From Apus apus (Eukaryota > Chordata > Aves > Apodiformes > Apodidae): a stretch of DNA of 64,000 nt. This document shows, piece after piece, positions 23,001-43,500 of this stretch; positions within the stretch are counted from its first letter, which is position 1, and each line of letters starts with the position of its first letter. Where the stretch lies: the NCBI RefSeq assembly GCF_020740795.1, contig NC_067287.1:9811501-9875500 (forward strand), given 5' to 3'. The notes under the pieces are model-generated. The model saw only the letters and a program-made list of their open reading frames with translations, searched no databases and had not been told where the DNA came from. The translations under genes and the position numbers were made by a program.

Positions 23001-26000
23001 TGGTAACTCTTGGACTGTTACCTGTAAGCACGTTTTTAAGTACATGATCTGTCAGGGGATGTGCTGAATATTCCCAGAGAATGAAAGAGAAACACCACAG
23101 CTTGCAACTTATCTCTGAGTCACCTTTAAGACAATGTTTACATCAGATAAAGCAGTTCCCCAACAGTGCATATCAGATCTTTGAGGACTCCTTCATGCCG
23201 TTGGTGTCAACATTAAACTTTATTATCCATGTCAGCAGTTTTCTTAGCTCTTGCTTCTCCAAGAGGCAACATAACTACCTCTGGACAGAAAAATAACACA
23301 AAAACTGCTGCATGAAGTATAATGTGACAAGGCAGAAAAAACCAAAATGCCTATTCCATCAGTTTATAAGTTCAATTCAAAAAAAATGGATGAACTGGAC
23401 CATTTTTTGCACCATTTTCATACCTTTAGTGCGAAGTGTAAAAAGCAGAACTGCTCCAGCACTTCTGTGCCAAGAGTGCTGGATGCAAGATCTTTCATGT
23501 TTATTCAGTTATATTGTTACCTTTTCTTCCATAATTCCTTTCCCAATTTCTTCTCTTTTCCTTTAGTAGCTATTCTCCCACAACTCCTAACCAAAATTCC
23601 AGTCTCTCCAAAGTAATTTTTTTCTCCAAGAAACATTCAAGCCCCCCACTCACCTCTGGCTTCCAGTTTGACTGCCTTTCCCTGCTATATTGCTGTAACA
23701 CAGAAGTTGTATCTTATTTCAGCAGCCACTCTGGATGCTGCTCTTTTTGTTTAAAAAAAAAGAGGCTGGTTAAAGACTCCAAGGACTTCATACTGAAAGC
23801 TTAATCCTTATTAACTCCATGATGTCTAAAAACACTAGCAAAGCTATATGAGCTACCAGACATCTCAGTCTTTTGTAATTTATTAGCCAGTGTTCACAGA
23901 TTTCATTCAGTACTCAACAATCCTGGAATCAAACCTACTTTGATGCTCAGCTGTACCATATCCCACTGAAAATTGTTGGAACAGCTTCTATCTTAAAAAG
24001 TTCCCTGTTATCATCTACAGTTGTTGTGGGATTTATTTGTATGAAGCATTATTAAAGGTCCAATTAAAAAAAAAAAAACAACACAACACAGTAGAAAAAC
24101 ACTTGAGGAAGAATCCAATTTACAAGTATGGCCATTGAGAGCATTACAAAAGGCTCTACTGTGCTGCTGCAGAAAGGAGCCAAGGAAGTGCCACTGCCAG
24201 TGCAAACTGAGCTCACAAAGCAGCAGTTTAACTCTTCCCTTGGAAAGAGAAGCTAATTTGGAGTTCCACTCACATAGTTCTTGAATATTTGCATTAAAAC
24301 ATTTCTCATTTTCTCCTCAATGCTGTAAGAATTGCTCTTTCACTGTGCCACGCTCAACGTGGCACTGAACCCTTGTAACTGTACTAGCCCAGAAAGGACA
24401 GTTGTTACATGTTGGTGACTCTTTCAAACACAAATGGCTTAGAGACTAGGGATCATAAAACCAATCCAAATGTATCTTTAAGGGCCAGAGACCAAATTCA
24501 AATCCACAAAACAGGAGGGAAAGAATGACAGTGTTTGCTCAGTCTGAGAGTCTGAGTGTGCTGACAGACATTATCTAGATGCCTTGGAAGGCCAGTCTGA
24601 GACACTGATCTCTCTGGTATGTCATCTATTTCTTACAAAGTTACCTTCATTATTGCAAACTTGGCTGAACACAGCTGGTATACTCTGGAGTGCAATGCAT
24701 TAGCTTAAACTGTCAGAGAGGATGAGCACAAACTCCTACTAGCTAGATTAATCTGCAAATACGACTGTGTAAGAAGGCAGCTGAGACATGGGTCCATGTC
24801 TGGGAAGCAGGTACCAGCAACAGAAAGGTGGCCTGGACAGGAAGAGGAGGCAAGTGATAAGTTCTCCCCACAAATCCATCAGAGCATACATATAGGCACC
24901 TAAATCCCAAGAGAACACAGGTGACTTCAGGGGCACAGGACTCTTCTTCACAAGATAAAGACACAATTACCCTTTTAATCACCGATGACAAAGTGGTAGA
25001 CTACTTTCACAAGACAATAAAACTCTGTTTGAAGCAAAGCTGTTGGTGAGTAACACCAGCTACCAAAACCAGTGTAAACCAGAGAGTTGTCAGGAAGGAT
25101 GAAGAAAATGAGGTGGGAACAATCTTTGGCCTTACATCTAAAGTAAAGAGAACTTTTATTTAGATACTTTGGAAATCACACATCTGCTTTCACTATCACA
25201 TGTCAATATAAAAAAAATCATCAAAGCTCTAGGAAACAGTCAGCTTATTTCTCTGGAAAGTCTCTTGTGGAAATGGTGCTGTCAGCTGTCACCCAGAGTT
25301 GAGGGTAATTGCGTGGGTCTGAAGCAATTGCACATGAGGTCTCATTTGATTTAGCAGAGCCTATGCCCCAAAAGCACGCCAAGGCAGAGAGCCAGCATAA
25401 CTTCTATTTTAGTGAAGACAGGTTTAAAGGCAGAGTGTCCCCTCTTAGTACCCCCTAAAAACCAGTTTCATAAACAGTATCTATCTAAAGGTACTTACTT
25501 TATTGGATGTGTGATTATTTTTTCTGATTCTTGATTGGGTTAATATAGTAGGAAAGCCAGGAACTACCAAAAACTAACACATAGCAAGAGAATATTCAGC
25601 TCTTGGAAACAAGAATCAATTCCAGTCTTGAAGACATGTGGCTCACAGACTGGGCCTCTCCTCACAAAAAAATCATTTAGGTTTTATTCTTACAACTGAA
25701 ACCATGAGCCTTCACTACATTTGGAAAAATGCCCAATTCCTACTTAGGCACACTGATGTCCTGGCAGAATTCAGGCTGCTAACTCTCACATGAAGGTGTC
25801 TGCATGAAGTAAAGCGAGAAACAGGAGAGCTGGTCCTGGAACACAAAAGCCTCCCAACAGTCTTTGTCCCTTTCAGCATGCTGAAGAGGGCTGGAAGAGA
25901 GTATAAAGGAAGCATTCACTAGTGTAGAGTATGAAACTCTTGCCAGTCTGCACACTTACAAAAGAGACCAAACATAAAATGTGAGAAGCTATGCCTTGAA

Positions 26001-26342
26001 ACAGAGAGATTCTCTTCTCCAGCGCTCTAAAAAATACCCAGTGATTTGGTCATGAAGTGTTTCTATTTTCATTAGAAGTTAGTGCTGTGATGGCATCTCC
26101 CTGTGCATTCTGTAATCTCCATCTGCAGCTACTGTCTGCTGTAGGGTCACACCAAGAACATGTGTCACAGGTCACATTACACTGCCTGCATCCTAAGAGG
26201 CAAGCAAAGCAAAAAGAAATGGGAGAAAGAAAAAAAGGTCACTTATGGTCCCCAGTTTTCCATCATCTCAGTCTTAGCATATTGATGGAAGTTAATTTCT
26301 ATAGGAAGGGAACCACACTGTTTGCAAAGCAATCCTCTAGGA
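17035..26342. other. Convergent intergenic region STEAP3 / C2orf76
   Basis: About 9.3 kb of AT-rich sequence without a recognisable gene. It may include an extended STEAP3 3' UTR up to the AATAAA at 19041. It contains an (AC)n/(AT)n microsatellite at 18733-18762 and a short perfect inverted repeat at 24345-24365. Open frames of up to 168 codons (21093-21599, +) show no family features. Confidence 0.6.
18733..18762. repeat. (AC)n-(AT)n compound microsatellite
   Basis: An alternating run of about seven AC units passes directly into about eight AT units. Confidence 0.9.
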
Positions 26343-26348
26343 TTTATT
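26343..26348 (-). promoter_or_regulatory. Polyadenylation signal AATAAA for C2orf76
   Basis: The reverse strand reads AATAAA 82 bp past the C2orf76 stop codon, giving a compact 3' UTR on the convergent side facing STEAP3. Confidence 0.6.
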
Positions 26349-26429
26349 GATCTTTAAGAAAAATCTCATTAAGCAGAATAAGGAAAATTTACAACAGGTA
26401 TGGGAAAACAAAACAATCTCTTGGGATCT

Positions 26430-36747
<10,318 letters not shown>

Positions 36748-36875
36748 CTGAGGAAGGGCCTCCAGGGGCCGGCCCGGCTCCCACCTGCCGGCAGCAGCCC
36801 CCGGGGCGGCAGCACCGCGTCCCCCCGCCCGCGCCCTCCCGCCTCACCGCGGGCTCCCCCGCCGCCACTTCCGGG
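36748..36875 (-). other. C2orf76: Candidate non-coding first exon of C2orf76
   Basis: On the minus strand an ETS-type CCGGAAGTG (36867-36875) is followed by GC-rich sequence and two strong donors: CGCG|gtgagg (exon end 36848) and TCAG|gtgagg (exon end 36748). Either could splice to the acceptor at 35186. The transcription start is inferred from the ETS site and CpG context. Confidence 0.45.
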
Positions 36876-37217
36876 TGCCGCTCCCCGCCCCCTGCTCACG
36901 CTCCCACCAATCACGTCCCCCCGGCTCCACCCACCACGCGGCAGGATTGGCTGCCGGGGGCCCCGTCCCCGCCCCCTAGCTCGAGCCGCCGGGCGCTGGG
37001 CGCCGTCCCGCCTCACGCCCTGACACCGCCCCCCTCCCCGCAGCCCGCCCTCTCATTGGCCCTCCGCCCGGGCTTCTCCCCGCCCCCGCCTGGCGCTGAT
37101 TGGCGGGGGCGGGGCGAGGGCGCTGCGATTGGCCGGCGGGCGCTCTGGCGATGGGTGAAGCGGGCGGGCGGCGCGGGGGGCGCGGCAGAGGCTGCGGGGC
37201 CGGGAGGGTCGGTGACC

Positions 37218-37226
37218 ATGACTGAG
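37218..37226 (+). CDS. DBI: DBI coding exon 1 (3 codons)
   Basis: ATG ACT GAG followed by donor gtacgg. The start context ggtgaccATGa lies inside the CpG island, about 86 bp past the last CCAAT box. It is too short to be found as an ORF and was placed from the family's exon structure. Confidence 0.93.
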
Positions 37227-37769
37227 GTACGGGCCGGGCCGGGGGCTGCGGGGAGTGGGGCCGGGGGAGGGTGGCTGCCTGGGTCTTTTCCCCCCCTCCC
37301 CTTCCCGCTCTGTCAGCAGCGGCAGCCGCCCGCGGGTGCTCACCCCCGCCCGGCTGCCTTCCCCCCTCCAGGCCGCGTTTCAGAAGGCTGCTGAGGAGGT
37401 GAAGCAGCTCAAGGCCCGGCCTACAGACCAGGAGATGCTGGACATCTACAGCTACTACAAACAGGCCACCGTGGGCGACGTGAACACGGGTAGGTCCCGT
37501 CTCGGCCCCTCAGGCCCCCCCCGGGCCCCGCACCGCCCCCCCCGGGCCCCGCACCGCCCCCCCCGGGCCCCGCACCCCCCCCGGGCCCCGCACCCCCCTC
37601 AGACCCCGCACCCCCCTCAGACCCCGCACCCCCCTCAGACCCCGCACCCTGTGCCAGGGCCCCGGCGCGCGGGGGCGAGGCGGTTGCGGCGTCAGGCTGG
37701 GCTGGAGGCACTTTGGAAGGCAAAACCTCTCCCCTATTGCGTGTCTCGCTTCCTGCAATCGGCGGTTTT

Positions 37770-37813
<44 letters not shown>

Positions 37814-40329
37814 TGAGTACCCACTTGGCATGGATTTACGTGCAGGCGGGCATAAGCTGGCCTGATAAGGGTTTGTGCAACTTGTGGTTTTTAGATTAAC
37901 CCAGCTGTAGCCGTCTAAATCATTTGTAGCAACGGTCTGAGAATCCTTCGTGTTAGCTTTGTGCAAATGTTAGGCTTGGGGTTTTTTGAGACCTCTCTCA
38001 GTAAGTAGCTGCCTAGGTCAAGGGATTGTTGCTTTAATACAAACGCTTCTCAAACTGGCTTTTAACAGCAAGGCAAAACTATACCAGTGTGGAATTGCAA
38101 TACTTGTGTGTGGGGGGGAGAGTTTCTTTGAACTGGATTGGCTGCTAAAAATAGTATTGGAAAGCTAAAAGGAACAGGAGAAAACTTATATAGGAGCTGC
38201 AGTTAAATACCAAATGTTGGAAGGACTGTAGCAGAAATATCTCTGCAGGTACGTTATGCAAAATCTCGCCTGCTACTTCTTTCACTACACTTCTGTCACT
38301 GGCAGCTTAGCCTAGGAGTAACACTTAAAATGAAGCATGTCTTTGTTGACCTTGTGTAACACTTGAGTAACTGGAATTAGAAAGGAAAAAGGTCATTTCT
38401 TTGGAGCACTGGCTTCCTGACCCGGTTACTAATGACACTTACATGGTGTTGGTTGAATTCAAAGTTGGCTGTGAAGTGTACAAGTAATGTTAATATGGGT
38501 CACTTGCAGTCTTTTCTTCCCAAGAACTGACTTTGGTTTTAAGATACAATCCCTTTGGTGTGGCTGGACCTTGGCTTCATTAGTGTTTGTCAGGGTGAAA
38601 TGGTGCTGTAGAGCTGTTAATATACCAACATTTCTGTAAGTTGCTCCATTCATTTGGAGCAGTAGCTGGCTAGAAAAGCAATTAATTCAAGAGTGAGCTA
38701 ACAGGGCTTTGTGTTGGGTGGAAGTGCCAGCTAGCTCTGCAGCTCATGTTGCCGTGTGAGCAACAAGGGTATTCCTTCGGCTAATTTACAGGCTACTGTC
38801 TAGTTGCATTTGTTAATCCAAAGCATTGTCTTTAAGGACAATGTTGCATCCTAAGAGGAAGTAAAAACCCAGAGGGGACTCTGTGAAGCGTAACCATCTA
38901 ATACATCCATATCTCATTAACTTCTTTCTCTGGCCACAACATAGCCTGCAATGAAGTGAGTTAGAAGTCAGAGCTCATCCCCCTAGCTGGCAGAGCAAAT
39001 GAAGAGCTGTGTGTTAGAAACATGCCATTAATTTTATGGTAATGAGTTCTAAGCTGTACACTGCTAGCAGTTGTTCTTGTGTCTTGGTTTGTAGTGGACC
39101 TTGGGGCACTTCTGCTTTACTTTAGAGCTGCTGTGCTTTAGTTGGATAGCTGGCATGTGACTGCAGTTTCTTCAGAAAGTGTAATAAAACCAATAGCACT
39201 ACATGGTGCTCTTCTGCTGAAATGATGCTGTTGTCCTAAGGGAACTTGACAGAGAATATCTGTTGCCACCAGCAGCATTCCAAGGTGTTCCCTTGAAGTG
39301 CTCCCCTGCCTACAGCTTAGTAAGTAACATTGTATCTTACCAGCTAAATAGCCCTGAGGAGAGGAGTAGGTATTAACTGCAACCAGACCACACGAACTAA
39401 TTCTGCTGCTTATCCTGTCTCCCCCAGACCGCCCTGGTATGCTGGACTTCAAAGGCAAAGCAAAGTGGGATGCCTGGAATGCATTGAAAGGTAAGGATCT
39501 GCTTAAAAAAATAATAAATAAAACCACAGGCAAACTAGTCAAGAAATCATATGTGGTTCAGCAAGAAAGACAGTGTTGCCTTTTAAGACAAGAGTTCTAG
39601 GAGTTCAGATGCCGTCATAATTAATTCTTACTTTTGATTACCTCTGCAAGGCATAAGGAAACCTGAAGAATGTAGCCTGTATGAAAGGGAATTAAGGTGC
39701 AAAACGCTCAGCTGGCCTAAGTCGTTGCAGAAAGGAGATTTGTAGCAGCAGCAGAAACCTCAATTTCTGTTTTCCAGGCCACAGCCTAGTACTCCAGAGA
39801 CTGAACTTTCCCTCCAGTCGTCGTGTTCCTTCTCAAGCTTTCCTAGCTGGAAGATGGAACTGGGCTCTCTGCTTTAAACGAGGAGTCACACAAGTGGTCT
39901 AATCTATGCAAATTGAATTTTTCTGGTGCTTTAAGGAGCTAGAACTATATCTAAGTGCAGTCTAAGTCATTTGAAAGCTTTCCTGTGATAATTGTGAGTG
40001 GTGTTAATAGAACTAAGTGTTTAGTTGCTGTTTATACTAGTGTAACTGCTTCAGAACTCTGTTTTCCCATGACTGCTGAATGCATTTGTTCAAAGCTTTA
40101 ATGCTGTGTTCACAGCCAGGTGACCTTCTTTGGCTCCTTTGCTCTGGGGTAGCGTGCTGCTGTGTGCTGTAGCTTGCAAGGGACTGTGACTTCCATGCAA
40201 AAGGTGTCATCATCTGCAGGAGGTATCTGACTGCTTCCTGTCTTCTGTCTTTCAGGAATGTCCAAAGAAGATGCAATGAAAGCTTACATAGCAAAAGTTG
40301 AAGAACTAAAGAGCAAATATGGCATCTGA
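37218..40329 (+). CDS. DBI: DBI, acyl-CoA-binding protein (gene span; four coding exons, 87 aa)
   Basis: DBI (ACBP) is a small cytosolic four-helix protein that binds medium- and long-chain acyl-CoA and shuttles it to lipid enzymes. Peptides cut from it act on GABA-A signalling. Coding exons are 37218-37226, 37372-37489, 39428-39490 and 40256-40329. Phases 0, 1, 1 give 87 residues, the canonical vertebrate length. Ligand residues are present: Y29, Y32 and K33 ([12 protein letters not shown]), K55 (KGKAKW) and Y74 ([12 protein letters not shown]). The octadecaneuropeptide region is residues 34-51 and is nearly identical to mammalian ODN. There is no signal peptide. The first coding exon holds only Met-Thr-Glu. 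It is driven from the CpG island shared with C2orf76. Confidence 0.98.
37372..37489 (+). CDS. DBI: DBI coding exon 2
   Basis: 118 bp encoding [20 protein letters not shown] through VGDVNT plus one base. Acceptor cccctccag|GCC, donor CACGG|gtaggt. It contains the acyl-CoA contacts Y29, Y32 and K33. Confidence 0.97.
37515..37650. repeat. C-rich tandem repeats at the start of DBI intron 2
   Basis: Units of the type ccgggccccgcaccgccccc, about 20-22 bp long, shift into 18-bp units cctcagaccccgcacccc. The minus strand is a succession of G runs. Confidence 0.85.
37772..37809. repeat. Poly(A) run of 38
   Basis: An uninterrupted 38-base A homopolymer. No polyadenylation signal or recognisable retrotransposon body precedes it. 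Confidence 0.95.
39428..39490 (+). CDS. DBI: DBI coding exon 3
   Basis: 63 bp encoding [20 protein letters not shown], with K and part of G shared at the borders. Acceptor ctcccccag|ACC, donor AAAG|gtaagg. It contains K55, which contacts the CoA phosphate. Confidence 0.97.
39491..40255 (+). other. DBI: DBI intron 3
   Basis: 765 bp with GT-AG ends. Nothing else is recognised in it. Confidence 0.85.
40256..40329 (+). CDS. DBI: DBI coding exon 4 (terminal)
   Basis: 74 bp encoding [20 protein letters not shown], then KYGI and TGA at 40327-40329. Acceptor tctttcag|GAA. The KYGI terminus and Y74 are conserved. Confidence 0.97.
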
Positions 40330-40524
40330 GGACTGGCTGTAGCAGCCATTTACACACCTGAAATATGCCTTATTTCTAATACTGTCAAAAACTGGTTTCC
40401 AAGAGTAATTTTAAATGCTTACTATATGATAGTTCTCCTCACACCTTTAGTTTGGGGGAAGCTGTGTACTCACCTAATGTACTGACACGTTATAAATTCC
40501 TTCTGGGAACAAAATCTGGAACTC

Positions 40525-40530
40525 ATTAAA
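40525..40530 (+). promoter_or_regulatory. DBI: Polyadenylation signal ATTAAA, DBI
   Basis: The variant signal ATTAAA lies 196 bp past the DBI stop and is followed by a GT-rich stretch (ggctgttgtggtggtc), as expected for a cleavage site. An AATAAA at 43091-43096 is a less likely distal alternative. Confidence 0.65.
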
Positions 40531-43500
40531 GTGCATTTGGTATTTGGCTGTTGTGGTGGTCATCCCTTGGAGATAGTTCTGGGCTCCCGCCTTCACCGCT
40601 GTGTGGCCGCTGTCAGACCCGCTTGGTAAGGCGCGGCCTCCCGGTCCTGGTGCCACTAGAGGGGGCTCAGGGATCTGTGTTTGTGCCACGCGGACTTGTC
40701 TGAACCAACCCGGTGATGTCTGATACTTCTCTACCTCCTGGCTCGTGTAGATGAGTGGCAACCCACAAAAGCTGGAGCACCGTGACGAGGCTAGGTCGAA
40801 GGGTGTGTGTGCTAAGAGCAAGGTTCTTGATGTTTGTTGCCCGGGGCTTTCAGAAACTTGGTCAATGGTTGTCAAATCATCTTTCACAGGATGCTTCTTG
40901 GAGATGTTACTCCCCAACCATGTTAGGCTTCTGGAGATAAGGCAAATACTGGCTTAATATTAACAAGACTGTTCAAATAGGAAGACTTGCAGTGAACAGC
41001 AAAAGTTCTATTACAAAGGCCATAGTTGTGACCATCTCTAGCTGGCTTTTACCTGATTTAGTCTGCCAAGTATAGACTGTTAGAATTGCTGATGCTGGAA
41101 AGAGACTGTGCTTTTAAAATGTGGCATTGGACTATTCCTGTATAGAGTATTTGAGAACGAAGTCACAGCCTGATACGGGAATAAGGAATTCTAACTCCTG
41201 CTGTACTGGTTAGCATCAGAACAGGTGAGGACTTTGAATAAACAGTCTTCAGATAGCAATTAATTCACAGAAATACATAGGGATGTAACCTGTCATCACA
41301 TATCTAGCTTGGTAAATATGTAGTTCTGTACTAAGTTACACGGGCTTTGCTGTGTGTATTATCTAACTTGTATTTCCTCAGGTCACTGGTGAGAGATGGA
41401 GAAAACTTTACCTCACATGGTTTCAAAAGTTTTAACTTCCCCCTTTGCTACTTTTAATGGAAATACTCCTGGAACTACTTGTGCTCACCCTTCAAAATGG
41501 GTTAGGACAAAGAAGGGTTTGTTCCCTGTTCTCATATGGAAAAAGGTGGTTTATTCTTGTTCTTTCTTATTCTTCTGTGTCAGCATTTGGGTTTTTTACC
41601 TCTCCCCTGTTAGTTATTTGAAATTGTGTTAATTACAGAGGGATAAGAGCAGATGTTTAGTACAAGAAATGTTGTTAGTTCTTTGCCAACCCTGAATTCT
41701 GCAGCCATCTCCATCTTCATAGCTGTGTTTTAAGAAGCTGGCCATCCTTGGAGCATTCTGCCTTCCTGTAGCAGGGTGTAGCTCTTGTGCTTGTGTTTGC
41801 TGGAAGCTGAAGCACTGTGAGCATGCTGTGCTTTGCTATCATTTTGTCAAAATACATGTTTTCAGAATTTTTGACTGCTAAAGCAGTGGAGTTGGATTCT
41901 GTCAGGTTCTATATCCTAGACCTCATTTGGCTTTTTTTTCCTGTGAGACTTCAGCTAATTGTTACAGTGCTGCTTAGCTTCCTCATACCTGTCTGGCATT
42001 AGGAAAACATCCCTATGTACACAGTGCATATCCCAGAGAGGACTTGGTCTTGGCCAGGCTTTTATACCTTGCCTTGTTCAAATAATGCTGTTTGCCAGTC
42101 TGTACAAGTGATTGGGATCTCTACCTTGGATGTCTTTATTTGGGTAACTTATTTTTACCCTAGTAACACCTTCTTCCTGCTTACAGCTTCACTGTCCTTG
42201 GGAAAGTAACATCAGTAGTCTTCCTGCTTAGCTTGTTCCTTGGCAATGAATCTGCTCTTTGGCAATCAACTGTGCATCTCAGGAGTAAGCTGAAAAATTC
42301 AAGTTGTGGATGTAAGAGCTATATGGTAAGAGACTGTGCAAAAGGCACTAAGGTGGAAACAGAAGTACTGATGTCTGTGCACAGTATTGGTGAGGAGAAG
42401 CAGCAGCACCAAAGTTGCCTGCACAGCTGTTAAGTGTGGGTACTACCACTGGAGAGAGCGTGTTGAAAAAGACTGGGCTGGATTGGGGCTGCTGGTTGTT
42501 TACAGCAGGGTTAGCGTCTGTAAATGCAGGGGATGTTGGGCTGTCTGGAAGTGGTGCTGACTTACTGACAGCCTAGTGCTTGCTTGTGTGCAGGATGAGA
42601 CTCCTGGGCTGCATGTATAACACTTTGGCAGTAGTGATGCTAGGGCAATGGTGGTCTGAGGACAGCTGCAAACAGACTTGTAGGTAGAGTGAATTGCTGT
42701 TACTAAACTAGTAAAGTGGTAAAAATAGACAACCAGCTATACAACCTTGAGATTTGAAACGAGCAGCAAGCCTCAAACCAAAACATCACTTCAGAGCCAT
42801 TGCTCTGTCTGCAATAAGGTACTCTTGATGGAGGAATGGATGCTTTTGATGGCTGGGCAATGCTGCAAAACGGGATTGTTCTGACGCCCCTTCAGGGAGT
42901 TGCTGCCGTTTCCTCTGTATGAGATCAAAGGAAGGCCAGTGACGTCCTGGTCCTTGCAGTGCTTGCAGAGGGAAAAGACGTGCTCTGAAACAAGCCCAGC
43001 ATGCAGGAGGTCAGAGGCCAGCTGGCACGTGTGCACTCAGATCTGTGCTGAGTGTGCAGAGCATGCAGGATGGAATCTGGACTTTGGCAATAATAAATGT
43101 TAACTTGCATGTGTGATAAGACCGTGTTCCTTCTATCGCCCTTCTGCTATTAGTTCTTACACAGAGAAACTAGTTGATTGGCACCCAGTGCAATTAGAGA
43201 TAAGCTGGAAAGAGGATGTTTCTTCCCTTGTGGATTTTTTTTTTTTCTTGTAGCTTTTGCTTGCTCTGAACAAACATATGGGAAGGTGCAACACCCCTAG
43301 CACAGATTTAACAAATCAGTACCAAACTGCTGCTTAAGGCCCATCACAGCTTTTTCAACCCTACAAAGTTGTTTTCTGTTTGACTAAAAAGCACTCTGAG
43401 GCCGACTGCAGTGTGCAACTGTTTCTGTCAAAATTCTTCAGTCCTCAGCTGGAGGGATCTTGTTTCACAACACAAGTATTTTAACCTTTGAACTTATTTG

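Larger units (their letters stand above)
37490..39427 (+). other. DBI: DBI intron 2
   Basis: 1,938 bp. It opens with a C-rich tandem repeat (37515-37650) and a run of 38 A (37772-37809). The rest is ordinary sequence. Confidence 0.85.
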
